From assembly GCA_946404405.1 (NCBI GenBank), contig CAMJDL010000029.1, forward strand, positions 1 through 40,696: a stretch of 40,696 nucleotides of DNA, read 5' to 3'. The notes under the pieces were generated by a model. That model searched no databases, was not told the DNA's origin, and saw only the letters and a list, made by a program, of their open reading frames with translations. Below, piece after piece: positions 1 to 9,800 of this stretch. Numbering within the stretch: the first letter of the stretch is position 1; every line of letters begins with the position of its first letter. Origin of the DNA: an uncultured Prevotella sp. (lineage in GTDB: Bacteria; Bacteroidota; Bacteroidia; Bacteroidales; Bacteroidaceae). Both the position numbers and the translations under genes were made by a program.

Positions 1-24
1 TCTCTATTTGATGAAATGTAAAAC

Positions 25-612
25 TTAACGCGATTTTATCGCACCAGTACTATTGTCAAAATAAAAAGTGGTAGCAGTCCTGTTCTTGGCCAACTCTATG
101 GCAATAGTACGCATTGGGATGTCATCTTTGCTCATCTCTTCGCTGATGATGTATTCTCTATTGAAGTGCTGCCATGACGTATTAAACGTCGCACTACCAA
201 AGCCCCAAAATATGTATTTAGTCGGTTCTCCATGACATTGCATCGACACCTCCGTCTCAGTATTGGCTTTATAGTCAAACGACAGGCGACATTTTGTGCC
301 GACAGGCAGCGTTTGTGGCAAACGAATAAAGAGCTCTGTATTCCAATCTTCAGGCGCATCATCGACAGACTTAACCACAATACCACGAGAATCGTCCACA
401 CCTGCCCCGTCAACAATCGTTGCCGGTAAGACGGTTTCATCTCCTGCAGCATTCTCTCTTGCAAAGAAGCAACTCACATCGTCACCTTCCAAGTCGCTGT
501 TCTCGACGATATTCACCCACTGACCAGTTTGGGCGAACGTTGTAATAACGCTACCTCCAATGGTCAACTGAAATAGTCCGATAATAGCTAGTACTAAAAC
601 TCTAAATCTCAT
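25..612 (-). CDS. Secreted carbohydrate-binding-module-like protein (195 aa)
   Basis: The protein starts with a hydrophobic signal peptide (about residues 1-28, ending TTFAQ), followed by one beta-rich domain with a CBM4/9-like or galactose-binding-like look: an opening NSDLEG segment, a central LSFDYKA strand and a closing FYFDN strand. Such domains bind glycans or pack against surface enzymes; no catalytic residues are visible. It ends abruptly just after FYFDN with no T9SS-like tail, unlike its large neighbour, so it may be a domain left from a longer protein or a free-standing binding protein. A good promoter lies upstream, overlapping the 3' end of the preceding gene, so it is probably transcribed alone. 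The fold is recognised by pattern only; the specific ligand is unknown. Confidence 0.6.
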   Translation of the reverse strand: MRFRVLVLAIIGLFQLTIGGSVITTFAQTGQWVNIVENSDLEGDDVSCFFARENAAGDETVLPATIVDGAGVDDSRGIVVKSVDDAPEDWNTELFIRLPQTLPVGTKCRLSFDYKANTETEVSMQCHGEPTKYIFWGFGSATFNTSWQHFNREYIISEEMSKDDIPMRTIAIELAKNRTATTFYFDNSTGAIKSR

Positions 613-666
613 AGTTTCACATTATAGTTACATGTTCTGTTGGAACAAATCCTTTTACTTCGAGTA

Positions 667-698
667 CAAAGGTAGTTATTTTATTTGTAACAGCCAAA
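667..698 (-). promoter_or_regulatory. Bacteroidetes-type promoter for the 195-aa gene
   Basis: On the minus strand there is TTTG (695-698), a 20-nt gap, then TACCTTTG (667-674). This matches the TTTG / TAnnTTTG consensus. It lies immediately after the stop codon of the upstream 1535-aa gene and about 55 nt before the start codon at 612. Confidence 0.6.
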
Positions 699-705
699 TG
701 TATTC

Positions 706-3700
706 CTACTTTTTTATTTTCTTACCGTTCCGAATGTATATGCCATCCTGTTTAGGTTCGCCTTGCAACTTACGTCCTTGCAAGTCGTACCAGTCCTCAT
801 TTCCTACATTTCTCATTCTCTCAATTTCGACAATGTTTGTAGGCATGTTATTGTCGAAGACAGGTATCATCCAAGGCGCATTGCCGCCCTCAATAGTCAT
901 ATATGCCTCGAAAGGATGAATAGTTCGTGAGTTACGAATAAACGCACTACCCTCAGCTTGCGAAACATCAGTATTGCTGCTCCACTGGTTATTGACGTTC
1001 AGCGCATAGATATCCGAAATATCGCTCTGCTGCTGATAGCTGACATAGAAGTGGCGCTTACCATACTGGCTCTCATTGAGCTGACTTGAAGTCTTTACCT
1101 CCACGTTGCTACCCAAGAATTGGATATAGCCCGTCTGGATGTAGCTCGGCTGATATACCACATTATTAGGCATACTGATAATATAAGGTGTATTACTCTG
1201 AATAGCTGTAGCTGCCTGCCATCCATTGCTGGTCATCTGGTAGAGCCAGAAGGGACGCTGACTACTACCTTGCTGCCATGAAGCGTATGGCACCAGATCC
1301 ACGCCTTTCTGATTGAGTACCGTTGTCACGTCGAATGGCAACGCTATCGTCTCCCATCCTTGGCAGGTATTGTAGCCCGTTGTCATGTTGTAATGATGCT
1401 CATAGCTGATACGCTTGGCTGTAAATGCTTTGGGACAATAGAAGTTGTTGCCGTTGGCAGCATCCTTTAGAACGATGTTCTCTGCCTGGTCACCAACTAC
1501 CACGTTCTGGATATACGATGGCGCAAACTTGGCATCTTTCACATACAGCAGCAGGTTGGGATTGCTCACCTCGTTATTGAATAAGACTTCTGGTTCCCAA
1601 ATGACAGCTGCCAGTTCTGTGGCATTTGTAAGTGCATCACTGTCAATACCTGTCACCGTCCACGTCTTGTCCTTAGCTTCGAATGTGGCTGGGACTGTCA
1701 GCGTCAGCCCATAGTTGCCACTCGCTACATTCACAGTCTTATCATCATACGACACCACTTTATAGTTCACTCCATCGTATGCCATGTCCGTAATGACTTC
1801 TACAAACTCTACTTCCAATGTCGTGTTTGCTGTAATGTTGCTAATTGTGTACTTGTTGTCAGCAACACTTGATGTTACATCCGTATCGTTTACCTTTACA
1901 CTAGCAATACAATAGCCAGCATCAGGAGTAAACGTAATCGTTGCTGATGTTCCTTCCGTAACAGTAAACGAAGCTGTCTTCCCACGGACTTCTGTGCCAC
2001 CATAAATAGCGATACCATTACCTAAAGCAGTTATCGAAAGCGTATGAGTAATAGCCTCGAAAGTAACTTCTATTGTCGTATTGCTACTAATATTGGTAAT
2101 TGTGTACTGGTTATTGACAATACTCGATGAAACATCTGTTTCATTTAACTTAACACTCACAATTCGATATCCAGCATCAGGAGTGAATGTAATTGTAGCA
2201 GACATACCTTCCGTAACAGTAAATGATGTCGTCTTTCCTTTGACTTCTGTGCCATCATAAGTCGCGCTACCATTACCTGAAGCAGTTATCGAAAGCGTAT
2301 GAGTAATAGCCACGAAGGTAACTTCTATTGTCGTATTGCTACTAATATTGGTAATTGTGTACTGGTTATTGATAATACTCGATGTAACATCTGAATCGTT
2401 CACCTTTAAGCTTGCAATCTTGTATCCATTATCTGGTTTAAACGTAACTGTTGCTGATGTACCTTCCGTTACAGTAAACGAGGTTGTCTTCCCTTTAACT
2501 TCCGTACCATCGTAAGATGCTCTACCGTTACCTGTTGCTGTGATGCTCAGAGTATAGGTCGTAGGTGGAATTACCTCGAAAGTAACAGCAAGGGTTTTAT
2601 TAGCAGTAATGTTGCTGATTGTATATTTGTTGTCTGCAACACTCGTTGTCACATCTGTTCCATTTAACTTTACGCTAGCAATACGATAGCCTGTATCAGG
2701 AGTAAATGTAATCGTAGCACTAGTCCCATCATTAACAGTGAATACCGCAGTCTTACTTCGGACAGTAGTATTGTTGAAATTGGCTGACCCGCTACCTGAT
2801 GAAGAAATCGACAGCGTATGTGTTATCGCTTCAAACGTAACAGCCAACGTCGTATTTGCAGAAATACTGCTAATAGTATACTTATTGTCTGCAACATTTG
2901 ACGTTACATCCATTCCGTTCAACTTCACGCCGGCAATTCTGTATCCAGTATCAGGCGTAAACGAAATAGTTGCAGAAGTGCCCTCATCGACAGTAAACGA
3001 TTGAGTCTTGCCTCTTACTTCTGTATTGTTGTATGTTGCACTACCATTACCAGTTGCTGTTATACCCAGTGTGTATGTTATTGGTGAAATGACTTCGAAT
3101 TCCACAACCAAAATATTGTTCCTCTTAATATTGCTTATTGTATATTGGTTATTGATAACGTCTGAGGTAATATCAGTTCCGTTTAATCTAACACTCGTAA
3201 TACTACTATTTGCATCTGGGGTTATCGTAAAGGTAGCTGATGCCCCATAACTCATTGAGAATGCTTTGCTGGAATTGCGAATCGAGATACCATTATAACC
3301 AACAGTACCATTTCCCGTTACCTTTACAGTTTGAGTAAATAAATAAGGCGTTTCAGAAGACTGTTTAGCGAGAGATATGTCGTCGAGTGTAATATCCTTA
3401 GCCAACTCTGTACCATCGTTAGCGGTAACAGTAGAACCATCACAAATAATAACCAAAGAAAAACCTGCAGGAATAGCGACATTCTCCACGACACTTTCTC
3501 CTGTTGTACCTCCACCCCACTGTGGGATTTCAATATCCAAATAAGTTACCTCACCAGCAGCATTACGCAAGCCAAGCTTATAAGGCTGAGGAACTGCATA
3601 ACTTTCGGCCTGATAATAAATATTGTTACGTCCGTAGATGGTTACCTTATAATTACCAGCCTCAGCAATAGGCTCTGTCCAAACGTATGAGTTAGCACCA

Positions 3701-5313
3701 AGCGTGATACCACGTCCACCATCGAAGCGGCTCCAGTAGCCATTGGTCCAGTTCCACCAGTTGGTAACGGTTCCTTCAAGCTGTCCAAGACCTGTTCCCT
3801 GACCTGCATCTACCTTCGGCAGAGCAAGATCCTCAAAGTTAGCATAGTAAACCACAGAGTCAACCTTTGCATAGTTATTCAACGAGCCAATATAGATGGT
3901 TCTACCACCAGCAACGGTTGGGTTCAAAGTTCCTGGGAAGGTAAATGAAGCACCATTCCAGTCTGTAGCAGGAGTAAAGTAATAGGCACCGTCCTTAGCA
4001 TAGGCACGAGGAATAAACATCACATAGCTATCACCCTCGAAGAACTTATACTTGTCGAAGTCGCGGAATTGTGCCAGGAGCACACCACCATCGGTATTAC
4101 AGTTCAATACAGCATAGTGAGTCTCAGCATCACGGAAAGTAATCAGAACCTCAGCATTCTCAGCAACCTTAACACTTTCAGCATTGTTAGATACATAAAT
4201 CTTCTTTGTTGCAGCTTCAGCAGGAGTACCAACAACTGCACCTGCTTTGTTCAGATAGAAATGATCGCTATCAGAAGCCAAAATAATAGGATCTGTACCA
4301 GCACGACCGTTAGCAATACGAGCCTCCTTCAGGTCTTTACCATTGGCATCAACATAGCGAATCTTATAGTCATAAAATATAATAGTAGGATCCTTTGCTG
4401 CGGTAATAGAAACATTATCAATGTAGCTAATATTGTTATTGACAGAACCGAATACGTCAATCTGAGTAGCCTCGTTAGCATCTGCCTGCCAGAAACCAAC
4501 CTTACCAGGAGTGGCTTCTTCACCATAACCTACGGTAGTACCACTCTGAGCCAATATTTCCTCACCATCCTTAATAACCCACTCTACCTGACGGTCGAAG
4601 TTGTAAATGCCAACCTCTACTGTGAGCCACTTGTTGCACCAATCTTCAGCAGTACCCAGCACAACGTCATTTACAATATAACTCTTACCATCACCACTTG
4701 CACCAATACGGAAGATAGCACCCTTAGCACCATAAGTTGGAGCGCGATTGATGCGGTCCATTCCAGCACCCTTACCGTCTTTTCCGCGTACCAAGGCATC
4801 ACCAATCGTAATGCATCCACGACCTGCGCCATTGAAATAGTCAAACTTTACAGTAACCTTAGAAGCTTGTACTACATTTTCAGAAAAGTCAAAATAAGCA
4901 AATCCATAACCATTCTGGGTGTTCTTCGCATTAATCAAAGCCAATACTTTGGAACCTTTAGCTGCATTTTCTTGAATTTCAACAGACATTCGACTGGTTG
5001 CTGTAAATACAGCATTTCCATCCTCAAAGTCGTAAGAGGTCGTGGTCTTTTTCCACAAATCCTCAACGCTTCCCGCTGTTTCTTTGTTAATGGCAGGTCT
5101 AGTTTCATTAACACCATAGACTTCAGCAGTTTTAGCCTCTGCATCCGTGATATGGAACCGCATGCCTAACCCTTGAGGCGTAGTAGCATCGAAAACACCA
5201 GCAGAATTAGGCATAATCTCATTATATTCCAAATTATTAGCATACATTGTTGTGCCTAATGACAGCAACATGTATAACATGGTTAATACGAAGTAAGTAA
5301 ATTGTTTTTTCAT
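706..5313 (-). CDS. Giant surface protein with six ~85-aa repeats and T9SS-like C-terminal tail (1535 aa)
   Basis: A signal peptide (residues 1-25) precedes a long N-terminal region of beta-sandwich-like segments (about 30-650). Residues about 655-1173 form six tandem repeats of about 85 aa with the pattern hTLSITATGNG...SFTVTEGTSATITFTPD.GY.I.SVKLN..DVTS...N.YTISNI..NTTL.VTFE, similar to InlB/Listeria-Bacteroides-type extracellular repeats. A further beta region is followed by a tail with WYDLQGRKL and GIYIRNGKKI, the form seen in T9SS type A sorting domains. It is therefore probably exported by T9SS and anchored at the cell surface as an adhesin or glycan-interacting protein. No enzyme motif was recognised. 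A promoter and a leader of about 95 nt lie upstream. Confidence 0.7.
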   Translation of the reverse strand: MKKQFTYFVLTMLYMLLSLGTTMYANNLEYNEIMPNSAGVFDATTPQGLGMRFHITDAEAKTAEVYGVNETRPAINKETAGSVEDLWKKTTTSYDFEDGNAVFTATSRMSVEIQENAAKGSKVLALINAKNTQNGYGFAYFDFSENVVQASKVTVKFDYFNGAGRGCITIGDALVRGKDGKGAGMDRINRAPTYGAKGAIFRIGASGDGKSYIVNDVVLGTAEDWCNKWLTVEVGIYNFDRQVEWVIKDGEEILAQSGTTVGYGEEATPGKVGFWQADANEATQIDVFGSVNNNISYIDNVSITAAKDPTIIFYDYKIRYVDANGKDLKEARIANGRAGTDPIILASDSDHFYLNKAGAVVGTPAEAATKKIYVSNNAESVKVAENAEVLITFRDAETHYAVLNCNTDGGVLLAQFRDFDKYKFFEGDSYVMFIPRAYAKDGAYYFTPATDWNGASFTFPGTLNPTVAGGRTIYIGSLNNYAKVDSVVYYANFEDLALPKVDAGQGTGLGQLEGTVTNWWNWTNGYWSRFDGGRGITLGANSYVWTEPIAEAGNYKVTIYGRNNIYYQAESYAVPQPYKLGLRNAAGEVTYLDIEIPQWGGGTTGESVVENVAIPAGFSLVIICDGSTVTANDGTELAKDITLDDISLAKQSSETPYLFTQTVKVTGNGTVGYNGISIRNSSKAFSMSYGASATFTITPDANSSITSVRLNGTDITSDVINNQYTISNIKRNNILVVEFEVISPITYTLGITATGNGSATYNNTEVRGKTQSFTVDEGTSATISFTPDTGYRIAGVKLNGMDVTSNVADNKYTISSISANTTLAVTFEAITHTLSISSSGSGSANFNNTTVRSKTAVFTVNDGTSATITFTPDTGYRIASVKLNGTDVTTSVADNKYTISNITANKTLAVTFEVIPPTTYTLSITATGNGRASYDGTEVKGKTTSFTVTEGTSATVTFKPDNGYKIASLKVNDSDVTSSIINNQYTITNISSNTTIEVTFVAITHTLSITASGNGSATYDGTEVKGKTTSFTVTEGMSATITFTPDAGYRIVSVKLNETDVSSSIVNNQYTITNISSNTTIEVTFEAITHTLSITALGNGIAIYGGTEVRGKTASFTVTEGTSATITFTPDAGYCIASVKVNDTDVTSSVADNKYTISNITANTTLEVEFVEVITDMAYDGVNYKVVSYDDKTVNVASGNYGLTLTVPATFEAKDKTWTVTGIDSDALTNATELAAVIWEPEVLFNNEVSNPNLLLYVKDAKFAPSYIQNVVVGDQAENIVLKDAANGNNFYCPKAFTAKRISYEHHYNMTTGYNTCQGWETIALPFDVTTVLNQKGVDLVPYASWQQGSSQRPFWLYQMTSNGWQAATAIQSNTPYIISMPNNVVYQPSYIQTGYIQFLGSNVEVKTSSQLNESQYGKRHFYVSYQQQSDISDIYALNVNNQWSSNTDVSQAEGSAFIRNSRTIHPFEAYMTIEGGNAPWMIPVFDNNMPTNIVEIERMRNVGNEDWYDLQGRKLQGEPKQDGIYIRNGKKIKK
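1797..3350 (-). repeat. Six tandem ~255-bp coding repeats
   Basis: The six units encode the ~85-aa extracellular repeats of the 1535-aa protein. Adjacent unit starts near 2052 and 2307 give a 255-bp period. Those two units are nearly identical over about 120 bp (for example around 2025-2150 and 2280-2400), so the array could change copy number by recombination. Confidence 0.75.
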
Positions 5314-5413
5314 TATTATTGTTTTAAGTTACATTTTTTAGCACACAAGAACAAACTTCGAATACATGTCCTTTCCAGTTATTGCCCATTACTGGACTAT
5401 CTAAACAATGCTG

Positions 5414-5445
5414 CAAAGATAAAAAGAAAAATTGAAGAATCCAAA
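5414..5445 (-). promoter_or_regulatory. Promoter of the 1535-aa surface protein gene
   Basis: Minus strand TTTG (5442-5445), 20-nt gap, TATCTTTG (5414-5421). Expected transcription start is near 5407, leaving a leader of about 95 nt. The rest of the gap to the next gene (5446-5546) shows no other clear signal. Confidence 0.65.
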
Positions 5446-5546
5446 TATTTAAGGAAGAAAATTCAAAAAGCGGTATTTCTCAAAAATCTCAAAAATCCTT
5501 GCCAGAATGTATGAAAAAGAGGGTGAGAATGGGGGTGATGTCCGAA

Positions 5547-6209
5547 TTACTTGATGCTATCTACTTTCTTCAAAATATCATCAGGTTTTTCTGCCCAACC
5601 AATTACCTTATCAGGATTTTGACCAAAATAGCTAATATAGTCACAGATCAATTGGTAGTGTTTTCGAGCAAAAACAGTACTGATATTACCTGACCCGTCG
5701 AAGCAAATAGGCTCGTGGTGGGCAATACGATTACGAAACTCACGAATATGCGTGAGATCAAGATATATATCGGCCTGATTCTTGCCTTTCGTCTTGTTAG
5801 GGAAAATCTTTAGCAATGTTTTGCCTCCTTTCTTATAATTCTTCTTAGTAAAAAGATATGTCCAAAAACCAAAAGTCAACGATGATACCATTTTATCGTT
5901 GTTATATATTCCTCGCTTTTTATAGTCGGCCTCCGTTTGTTTAATCTCATCTTTATAGTGAGCAAGTAGTTTCCCGTTATTAGCCTGATTAACAATCCAG
6001 TCCGAATCTGAATAATAGCTCAAATAATGTTCGTTGACCGCATTTCTTAATATAACTTCAAAAAGGCTTAGCACGCCATAAAACCTTTGACACAATCTTA
6101 GATTGTAACGATAAAGCTGCATGGTCATGTGCTTGTTGCCTGCACATGCTCTTGAATATTTGCCTATCCTAGCTCCAGAATAAAGCTTTTGACTCGTCTT
6201 AAAGTCCAT
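5547..6209 (-). CDS. Abi_2/AbiF-like HEPN-family protein (220 aa)
   Basis: This resembles the Abi_2 (AbiD/AbiF) abortive-infection family, HEPN-fold proteins of which several act as RNases in phage defence or toxin-antitoxin systems. The C-terminal half has the HEPN-like motif REFRNRIAHHE, with R159, N160 and H164 in the RNxxxH arrangement. An earlier LRNAVNEHY (R55, H61) resembles a second, degenerate HEPN half. Length fits a compact family member. No other protein partner is adjacent; instead there is a leader of about 205 nt with hairpins and its own promoter, which suggests an RNA partner (see ncRNA at 6276-6415). It sits between two unrelated surface-protein genes, consistent with a mobile defence cassette. 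Family assignment is fairly sure; activity is inferred. Confidence 0.75.
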   Translation of the reverse strand: MDFKTSQKLYSGARIGKYSRACAGNKHMTMQLYRYNLRLCQRFYGVLSLFEVILRNAVNEHYLSYYSDSDWIVNQANNGKLLAHYKDEIKQTEADYKKRGIYNNDKMVSSLTFGFWTYLFTKKNYKKGGKTLLKIFPNKTKGKNQADIYLDLTHIREFRNRIAHHEPICFDGSGNISTVFARKHYQLICDYISYFGQNPDKVIGWAEKPDDILKKVDSIK

Positions 6210-6243
6210 TTTTCGTAATTATTCTAAAATATTTGTTGTTTTT

Positions 6244-6275
6244 CTTGTTTGTTTCAAATAAAATCTCTATCTTTG
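6244..6275 (+). promoter_or_regulatory. Plus-strand promoter with no gene downstream
   Basis: TATCTTTG lies at 6268-6275 with CTTG 20 nt upstream (6244-6247). It closely resembles the promoter of the nuclease-like gene at 16.1 kb (GTTTCNAATAAAA spacer). Its transcript would run antisense to the Abi_2 leader and meet a terminator-like hairpin at 6285-6330. Confidence 0.45.
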
Positions 6276-6415
6276 CAACGTAATACCCCGTCGTCCCTGC
6301 TTACGCATACCTCGGGGTTCGTGTTTTTATATACCCTACGCTATTTGATTATACCGCCACCCTACTCTCAGGGACCAGCCGTAGCTTGCGTCGTTTACGA
6401 CCATCGGCCAGTACT
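6276..6415 (-). ncRNA. Candidate structured leader RNA upstream of the Abi_2-like gene (abiF-motif-like)
   Basis: Transcription from the promoter at 6422-6453 gives about 205 nt before the Abi_2-like start codon. The transcript can form GTCG-TAAA-CGAC (6401-6390), CCC-TGAGAGTA-GGG (6373-6360) and a longer-range ACCCCG/CGGGGT pair (6318-6313 with 6290-6285). A structured RNA class called abiF has been described next to Abi_2-type genes; I cannot compare with its consensus here. An ordered set of short blocks (GTACT, GCAAGC, GGCTG, CCC, GAGAG, GGGT, GGT) is shared with the RNA candidate at 15721-16025, supporting a real family. The 3' boundary is uncertain. Confidence 0.4.
6285..6330 (+). terminator. 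Terminator-like hairpin on the plus strand
   Basis: ACCCCG (6285-6290) pairs with CGGGGT (6313-6318) and is followed by TCGTGTTTTTAT. The loop is long (22 nt), so this is only a weak terminator candidate; it would end a transcript of about 45 nt from the promoter at 6244-6275. Confidence 0.3.
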
Positions 6416-6421
6416 TGATTG

Positions 6422-6453
6422 CAAAATTATGGAAAATAATTGGAATTGCCAAA
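6422..6453 (-). promoter_or_regulatory. Promoter of the Abi_2 leader/gene
   Basis: Minus strand TTTG (6450-6453), 20-nt gap, TAATTTTG (6422-6429). It is the only good consensus promoter reading toward the Abi_2-like gene. Confidence 0.6.
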
Positions 6454-6528
6454 TATTTTGCTAAAAAAGACCGATGTCACCAAATACTTAGCAGAGTGTA
6501 TGGTTGATACTTTAGCACATACCGACTG

Positions 6529-6594
6529 CTCTTGCGTATAGGCGCAAGGTCTTTTGCGTAGGCTCGCACGGTCTTTTGCGTAGGCGCAAAAGGT
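6529..6594. repeat. Three tandem 22-bp palindromic repeats
   Basis: Units at 6529-6550, 6551-6572 and 6573-6594 share the form CTTTTGCGTAGGCGCAAAAGGT with changes. Unit 3 has a perfect 8-bp stem (CTTTTGCG-TAGG-CGCAAAAG). Unit 1 forms CTTGCG/CGCAAG, and unit 2 has lost its pairing. A further hairpin follows (TTGCGA...TCGCAA, about 6594-6622). This is part of a 664-nt gene-free stretch (6210-6873) that also holds the Abi_2 leader and promoters and two larger inverted repeats. Confidence 0.75.
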
Positions 6595-6697
6595 TGCGAG
6601 AAGGCTTCGGAGTCCCTTCGCAAAGGCGTTTCGCACCCTTTCCTCTTACTTTGTGCTCCCCGTCTGCTTACTTCGGGAATGTGCTGTTTTTGATGTT

Positions 6698-6753
6698 AAT
6701 GTCACTTTTGCTTCTAACATGTTTAAAGTCAGATTATTAGTTAAAGTGACATT
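6698..6753. repeat. 11-bp perfect inverted repeat
   Basis: AATGTCACTTT (6698-6708) and AAAGTGACATT (6743-6753) are exact reverse complements separated by 34 nt. They lie between the genes and could be a protein-binding site or an RNA hairpin. Confidence 0.6.
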
Positions 6754-6786
6754 ACTTATAGAAATGACACTATCTATCACTACAGT

Positions 6787-6867
6787 AAAACAAGTTGTTT
6801 TGGTGTGAAAAGTATGACACTTTACAGTGAAAGAAAGGCCTTCTACGATACCAAAACAACTTGTTTT
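6787..6867. repeat. 18-bp perfect inverted repeat downstream of the GLUG protein gene
   Basis: The arms at 6787-6804 and 6850-6867 are exact reverse complements (core AAAACAAGTTGTTTTGG), and each arm is itself palindromic about its centre. The nearer arm begins 7 nt after the stop codon of the minus-strand 1274-aa gene, so the structure may terminate or protect that mRNA. Confidence 0.65.
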
Positions 6868-6873
6868 GCCGTT

Positions 6874-9800
6874 TTAACGAATACTATCTACCTTCAAATG
6901 CCCATCTTCACGTTGTCTCACAACGACCTTTCGACCATTCACGATATATACACCCTTGGGCAATCCATCAAGTGTCGTTGCCTTCGAGCGAACCATTCTA
7001 CCCTGAACGGTATATACATTAACAGGACGGGTTACAGATATTGTAGCAATACCCGTAGATTCTGTCACGGTCAGAATGCCATTCTGATAAGATAGCTCAT
7101 AGTTCTTGGCTTCACCTCCACTAACCACAATCTCGTATTCACCAACTGGACTTTCTTTCGTTGCCGTCGTTGTTGCCATAGGCTTCTTTGTTAATACGCT
7201 TTCGTCGTCATTCAACTTCCAGCCAGAGTATGTAATCACGAACTCAGCATTCTCCAAGTACTGCTCACGTGTTGCATCCTCTACCTTCACTGTCAGCGGA
7301 GCCTTGGTGATGGTTAGCGTACCATTGATATACGTGTCGTTGTAGTTAGTCACCGTACCTTTCTTAATAACGATTGGGTATGTACCGACTGGTGATGATT
7401 CAGTTGCTTCGCAAGTAATCTCAGGAATACCGTCCAACGCAGCTCCATTTACTTCATATTCAAAGGTTGGATTGGCATCACCATATTCACGAGTAAAGCT
7501 CTTAGCTGTGATGACTACAGCATCAGCCTCCATCACGATTAGTTTGCCATTGGTATACGACAACTCGTAGTTGGTGGCCTCACCACCAGAAACGATTACG
7601 TCATATTCGCCAGGAGCACTTTCCTTAGTAGCCGTCGTTGTTGCTGTAGGTTTCTTGGTCAGTACGGCCTCCGACTCATTGTTCTTAAAGCCATCGTATG
7701 TCAGAGTTAATTCAGGATTATCCTCACCCTGTTTCTTGGTATACGTTTCTGTTTTGACAACCAGCGGAGCCTTGGTTATCGTTAGAGTACCATTGATATA
7801 CGTGTCGTTATAGTTTGTTATAGTACCTTTCTTGATGACAATAGGATAGGTACCGACTGGCGATGATTCTGTTGCTTCGCAAGTAATCTCCGGAACACCA
7901 ACCAATGTAGCTCCTTCAGAGGTAAACTCAAATGTCGGATTGGCCTCACCATACTCGCGACTATAGCTCTTAGCTGTGATAGTAACAGGTTCATCATCAG
8001 GTTTCGTAACAATACTTTTGTTATTCTTCAATCCTGGGTAATATCCTGCTTCCTGAATAGTCCAAGTATTTGTAAAGTTCCAGCCCAATTCTTGATATGT
8101 GCTGGCCTCAATCAAGTTCGGGCCAGGTTTGCCTACACCATTCATAATGTCATCATAAACCTTTGGGGCTTTATTGTTCACAGACAATTTCATATTTTTC
8201 AAGGCATAGTTATTCATGTCAGGGGCGGTGGCACCGTTTCTGATTCCACCAATAATACGATTCCCATAACCACCGCTTTGTGCAGATTGTGATTCAAAGG
8301 TAACAACAATCTTTTTATTCATAGCCACACAATTCTTTACAATGGCACCTAATCCGTCGTTATAGCCAATAATGCCAGCACCATAGTTTTTAGTTAACAA
8401 GTCTCCAGTTGCATAGCACTTGTCGACAACACCATAGTTATATGCAATTAGTCCTGCTGCATTGTACGAAGACGTGACCATAGCATTACTATAGCTGTTG
8501 GTTATTGTTGCAGAATTTTTGCCCACCAGACCACCAACATACGATTCTTTACCAGTTGCCGTAACCGTTCCTTGTGTAACACACTGATCTATCTCGCCAC
8601 CAGCTATTTCACCAACCAGTCCGCCAACGTACGACTTCTCACCTGTAGTATTAATAGTAACATCTGCCTGACTGAGAGAAATCTTTCCTCCATCAAACAG
8701 ACCTACCAGTCCGCCAACAGGTGTTCCATCAGCGACAGAGCCTGATACACGGCAGTTCTCTATCGTGCCATTTATCATCTTACCAATCAAGATACCAGTG
8801 TTGGCACCACCCTTTACCTGCTTACCATTAGCCGTCTCGACAGTCAGGTTCTTAATCAGACCATTGGCAAAACATGAGAACAGTCCCGAATTATCGCGAG
8901 TTGTGTTGCACCAAAGGCCGGTTATCTTATGCCCATCACCATCGAAATAAATAGTCTCACTACCATCACGTCCAATGGACTCCCAGCCTTCCGTTGAACT
9001 ATACTGGTTGATATAATCCGCCAAGTCAATATCGTTCATCAGTTTATAGTATCCCTTGCGATACACGCCTGTCAGGTCTGCTGCCGTATATACTTGATAT
9101 GGATCTGCTTCTGTGCCTTTTCCTAAATAGGCAACCGTTTCTGTTGTGAAATATGACTGTTCCTTACCTTCCGATTTAGCAGAGAGACGTACCTCGTGGC
9201 CTGCCTGTAAAGGACTAACCGTAAACGAAAACTCATAGTTTGTGCTGATAATCTGCTGCTTTACACCATCTATCTCCAATATCACCGTTCCACCATCCAC
9301 GGCTTTGCCGCTAACAGTTGTTGCGCCCGATACTACTTTCGATGAAATAACTGGCGGTGCTGTCTGTGTCTTAAAATATGGATAACATTCTGTTTCTTGT
9401 ATTTCCCAAGTGTCAGTAAAATCGAAGCCCATGGCAACGTATGTTGCTTTCAGTTTCAAAGTTGTTGCACTTACTCCAGTTCCGTTCCGTTTACAATCTT
9501 CAACTTCTTGCACCACACCCTGGCAAATAACAATAGTGCGATTATATGCTTTATTATTTCCATCGTTCGAATTATCATTGCCACGAATAAGTCCGAAATT
9601 ACCCTCTTTTGCCTTTAAATAATTATTTATTGCTATACAATTAATTATTCTTCCACCTCCTTGTCCAGCTATTCCACCTACGTTATTTACTCCTGAAATA
9701 GTAGCATATGAACAACATTTTTTTACTATCTCATTGTACCCGTACCAACCACTAAAATATCCAAAAATTCCACCTACATTGTTATATCCAGAGACGTTTC

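Noticed and set aside
4069..5169. 366-aa plus-strand open frame inside the 1535-aa gene
   Set aside because: It is the shadow of a long, clearly coding minus-strand gene; no promoter, no recognised domain.
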